Shown here in pieces: positions 62,412 to 64,000 of a stretch of 64,000 bases of DNA. The first letter of the stretch is position 1, and each line of letters opens with the position of its first letter. The stretch is from Paenibacillus sp. FSL K6-1330. Its GTDB lineage: Bacteria; Bacillota; Bacilli; Paenibacillales; Paenibacillaceae. The DNA lies in the NCBI RefSeq assembly GCF_037976825.1, contig NZ_CP150269.1, positions 6,275,501 through 6,339,500 on the forward strand. The letters run 5' to 3'. The translations under genes were made by a program, and so were the position numbers. The notes under the pieces are model-generated. The model was not told the origin of the DNA, ran no database searches, and saw only the letters and a list, made by a program, of their open reading frames with translations.

Positions 62412-62873
62412 ATGTCCAAACCTAATGAGAACCCCGTCGTGACGGCAGAGATGCTCATTCGAAGACCGGTAGCCCAGGTATTCGAGGCTTTCATCGACCC
62501 TGAGATTACAACCAAGTTCTGGTTTACCAAAAGCAGCGGCAGGCTTGAGGAAGGCCGTCATATCCGCTGGGATTGGGAGATGTATGGGGTACATGATGAC
62601 GTGTACGTTCAACATATCGAAGTGAATCGCCGCATCACGATCGAGTCTTCAGACCGGACCCAAACCGAATGGACATTCACGCCACGGGGCGATCATGAGA
62701 CCTTCGTTGCCATTACCCACTCCGGATTTACAGGCAGTGCGGATGAAATGGTGCAGGGAGCTATCGATTCCATGGGAGGATACACCATGGTGCTCTGCGG
62801 CCTCAAAGCGCTGCTGGAGTTTAACGTCGTCCTGAATCTGGTAGCGGACAAAGCCCATGACGCCCATGTGTAA
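62412..62873 (+). CDS. SRPBCC/AHSA1-like protein
   Basis: A 153-residue START-like helix-grip protein (SRPBCC, AHSA1 branch). Segments such as VAQVFEAFIDPEITTKFW and WDWEMYG are typical; these proteins bind hydrophobic ligands. No partner gene is evident. The ATG follows AAAGGAGTCATAAAATCAT. Confidence 0.82.
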   Translation: MSKPNENPVVTAEMLIRRPVAQVFEAFIDPEITTKFWFTKSSGRLEEGRHIRWDWEMYGVHDDVYVQHIEVNRRITIESSDRTQTEWTFTPRGDHETFVAITHSGFTGSADEMVQGAIDSMGGYTMVLCGLKALLEFNVVLNLVADKAHDAHV

Positions 62874-62882
62874 CGGATAAAG

Positions 62883-62924
62883 AAACGGCAGCCAACCCAT
62901 TGAGGGCTCTTGGCTGCCGTTTTG
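62883..62924. terminator. Terminator between the SRPBCC and PBP genes
   Basis: AAACGGCAGCCAA pairs with TTGGCTGCCGTTT around a 14-base loop. It lies between convergent gene ends. Confidence 0.8.
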
Positions 62925-62934
62925 TCGCTTCCTA

Positions 62935-63999
62935 TTATTGGTTCGGATTGCTTTCCTCATTCTCACCCCCGGTTTGTTTAGGGTGCGGCGTACCGTCGAG
63001 TCCGTAAATTTCGTCATAAGCATCGAAAATTTTGCGGGCAACCGGCGCGGCACTCTGGGAACCGAAGCCTGCTTCCGGTATGACGACGGCGACGGCCAGC
63101 TTCGGATTTTGCCGTGGTGCAAAAGCGATGAACACTCCGTTTTCCACCCTGATCCGAGAACCGTTTTTATAAATATCCTGCTCGGATGTTCCTGTTTTCC
63201 GTGCAAAATCATATTTAAAATCTTCAAAAGCTCGAAGTCCCTGCGTATTCATCCCTGCAATGACTTCGTTCCAGTACTGCTGTGGGAATTCCTCTTTATT
63301 TAATACTTCACGCTTGAATTCCTTGATCACATTGCCGTCCTGATCTACAATCTTGCTCGCAAGCTGCGGCCGAATGCGTTCTCCCCGATTGGCAAGCGTG
63401 CTGGCATACTGTGCCAATTGGAGCGTCGTATATTTACCGGACTGTCCGAATGAAGCGTATGCCATGGCAGCCAGATAACTTCCCGCCTGCTCGATATTGG
63501 TATACTCGATGATTCCTTTATGCTCCTTCGGCAGACCGGATTCGGTAGATACCCCGAGCCCGAATTTCTTCATGTATCTATCCCATACTTCAACGGATTT
63601 GGAGCCGTACTTGTTATACAGTCGTTCCCCGATCCAGTCAACCATAAAGGCGTTGGAGGAGTGCTCAATCGCTTGTCTCGCATTCAGAGATCCGTAGGCT
63701 CTACCGCCCGAGTTCCGGACTCTCGTATTATCCTTACCGAAGAATGCTGCACCGCCATCATAATAATAATCGTTCGGCCCGAACAATTTTTCATTAAGTC
63801 CAATCAATACTGTCAAAGGCTTCATGGTGGAACCGAGCAGCACGACCGATTCCAGATTGTTGCCGGATCGACCGGAACTATATGGAGAAATCGTTCCGTT
63901 GCCATAATACTTCATGACCGTTTCCCAATCATCGCTCCCATTCTCCCATACATTCGGATCATAATCCGGCATGCTGGCCATGGCGACAATATTCCCGGT
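62935..63999 (-). CDS. Penicillin-binding protein transpeptidase, 3' part
   Basis: The C-terminal 354 residues of a class B PBP-like transpeptidase; the N-terminus runs off the right edge. The three catalytic motifs are visible: STMK (GSTMKPLT), SSN (HSSNAF) and KTGT (RKTGTSEQ). It crosslinks peptidoglycan stem peptides; the segment GNIVAMASMPDYDPN is PBP2-type. The tail is Gly/Asn/Pro-rich. Which PBP it is cannot be told from this part. Confidence 0.9.
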   Translation of the reverse strand, partial: TGNIVAMASMPDYDPNVWENGSDDWETVMKYYGNGTISPYSSGRSGNNLESVVLLGSTMKPLTVLIGLNEKLFGPNDYYYDGGAAFFGKDNTRVRNSGGRAYGSLNARQAIEHSSNAFMVDWIGERLYNKYGSKSVEVWDRYMKKFGLGVSTESGLPKEHKGIIEYTNIEQAGSYLAAMAYASFGQSGKYTTLQLAQYASTLANRGERIRPQLASKIVDQDGNVIKEFKREVLNKEEFPQQYWNEVIAGMNTQGLRAFEDFKYDFARKTGTSEQDIYKNGSRIRVENGVFIAFAPRQNPKLAVAVVIPEAGFGSQSAAPVARKIFDAYDEIYGLDGTPHPKQTGGENEESNPNQ

Positions 64000-64000
64000 A

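Overview
The window looks like chromosomal DNA of a spore-forming member of the Paenibacillaceae, most like Paenibacillus. Pointers are the Firmicutes-type ribosome binding sites (AGGAGG) with frequent TTG and GTG starts, sporulation genes (sda, a YjcZ-type peptide, a YheC/YheD-like ATP-grasp), the dnaB-dnaI primosome pair, B. subtilis-type sdhCAB, ctaA, an ecs ABC transporter, a metNIQ operon under a SAM-I riboswitch, a potassium transporter under a c-di-AMP riboswitch, and the futalosine-route gene mqnE. No rRNA, tRNA or CRISPR was seen. The assignment rests on gene content only.

Layout. 1-6.7 kb: 3' end of psd, a short-chain dehydrogenase, an AraC regulator, a MocR-type regulator divergent from an FMN split-barrel protein, and an aminotransferase. 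6.7-9.4 kb: a small accessory patch with an orphan membrane protein, an IS110-family (IS1111-like) element with an unusually structured non-coding end, and an IS1182-type transposase remnant. 9.4-13.1 kb: a YjcZ-type peptide, ecsAB and a DEAD-box helicase. 13.3-25.3 kb: regulators next to small metabolic genes (LysR/purA-like, WYL regulator with a nucleotidyltransferase, SDR, cheX, LysR/PHP phosphatase, metallophosphoesterase, aldehyde dehydrogenase, potassium channel). 25.5-33 kb: AAC(3)-like acetyltransferase, sdhCAB, a LysR gene and the Ktr potassium system. 33.4-40.5 kb: CPBP protease, uvrC, trxA, a small membrane protein, dnaI and dnaB. 40.7-50.8 kb: a redox, haem and Fe-S block resembling the yui/yum/yut region of B. 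subtilis (YuiB, HemQ, two NDH-2-like proteins, YumC-type reductase, HesB-type carrier, YuzB, NifU-like) with sda and mqnE inside it. 50.9-64 kb: SDR, metNIQ, a HEPN-domain protein, ctaA, a thioredoxin-like protein, DUF2515, a MurJ-type flippase, DUF456, a Cof-type phosphatase, an SRPBCC protein and the 3' end of a penicillin-binding protein.

The genes centre on respiration and its cofactors (sdhCAB, NDH-2, ctaA, HemQ, MqnE, Fe-S carriers), potassium and c-di-AMP homeostasis (ktr, K+ channel), replication coupled to sporulation (dnaB, dnaI, and sda with a DnaA-box cluster just upstream of its promoter) and envelope synthesis (psd, MurJ-like, PBP).

Signals most worth a second look: (i) a three-copy intergenic hairpin repeat of about 52-58 bp, each copy facing a terminator; (ii) the IS110-family element, whose 3' non-coding end folds into a 22-bp stem that is fully paired, with two G-U wobbles, only on the transposase-sense strand, and whose 5' end has a hairpin that would hide the transposase ribosome binding site; (iii) the DnaA-box cluster at sda; (iv) an uncatalogued 36-residue Cys-containing reading frame with a strong ribosome binding site ahead of sdhC; (v) a divergent adenylosuccinate synthetase paralogue with its own LysR regulator. 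Two small genes shorter than 50 codons (sda and the YjcZ-type gene) were found by reading the sequence directly.
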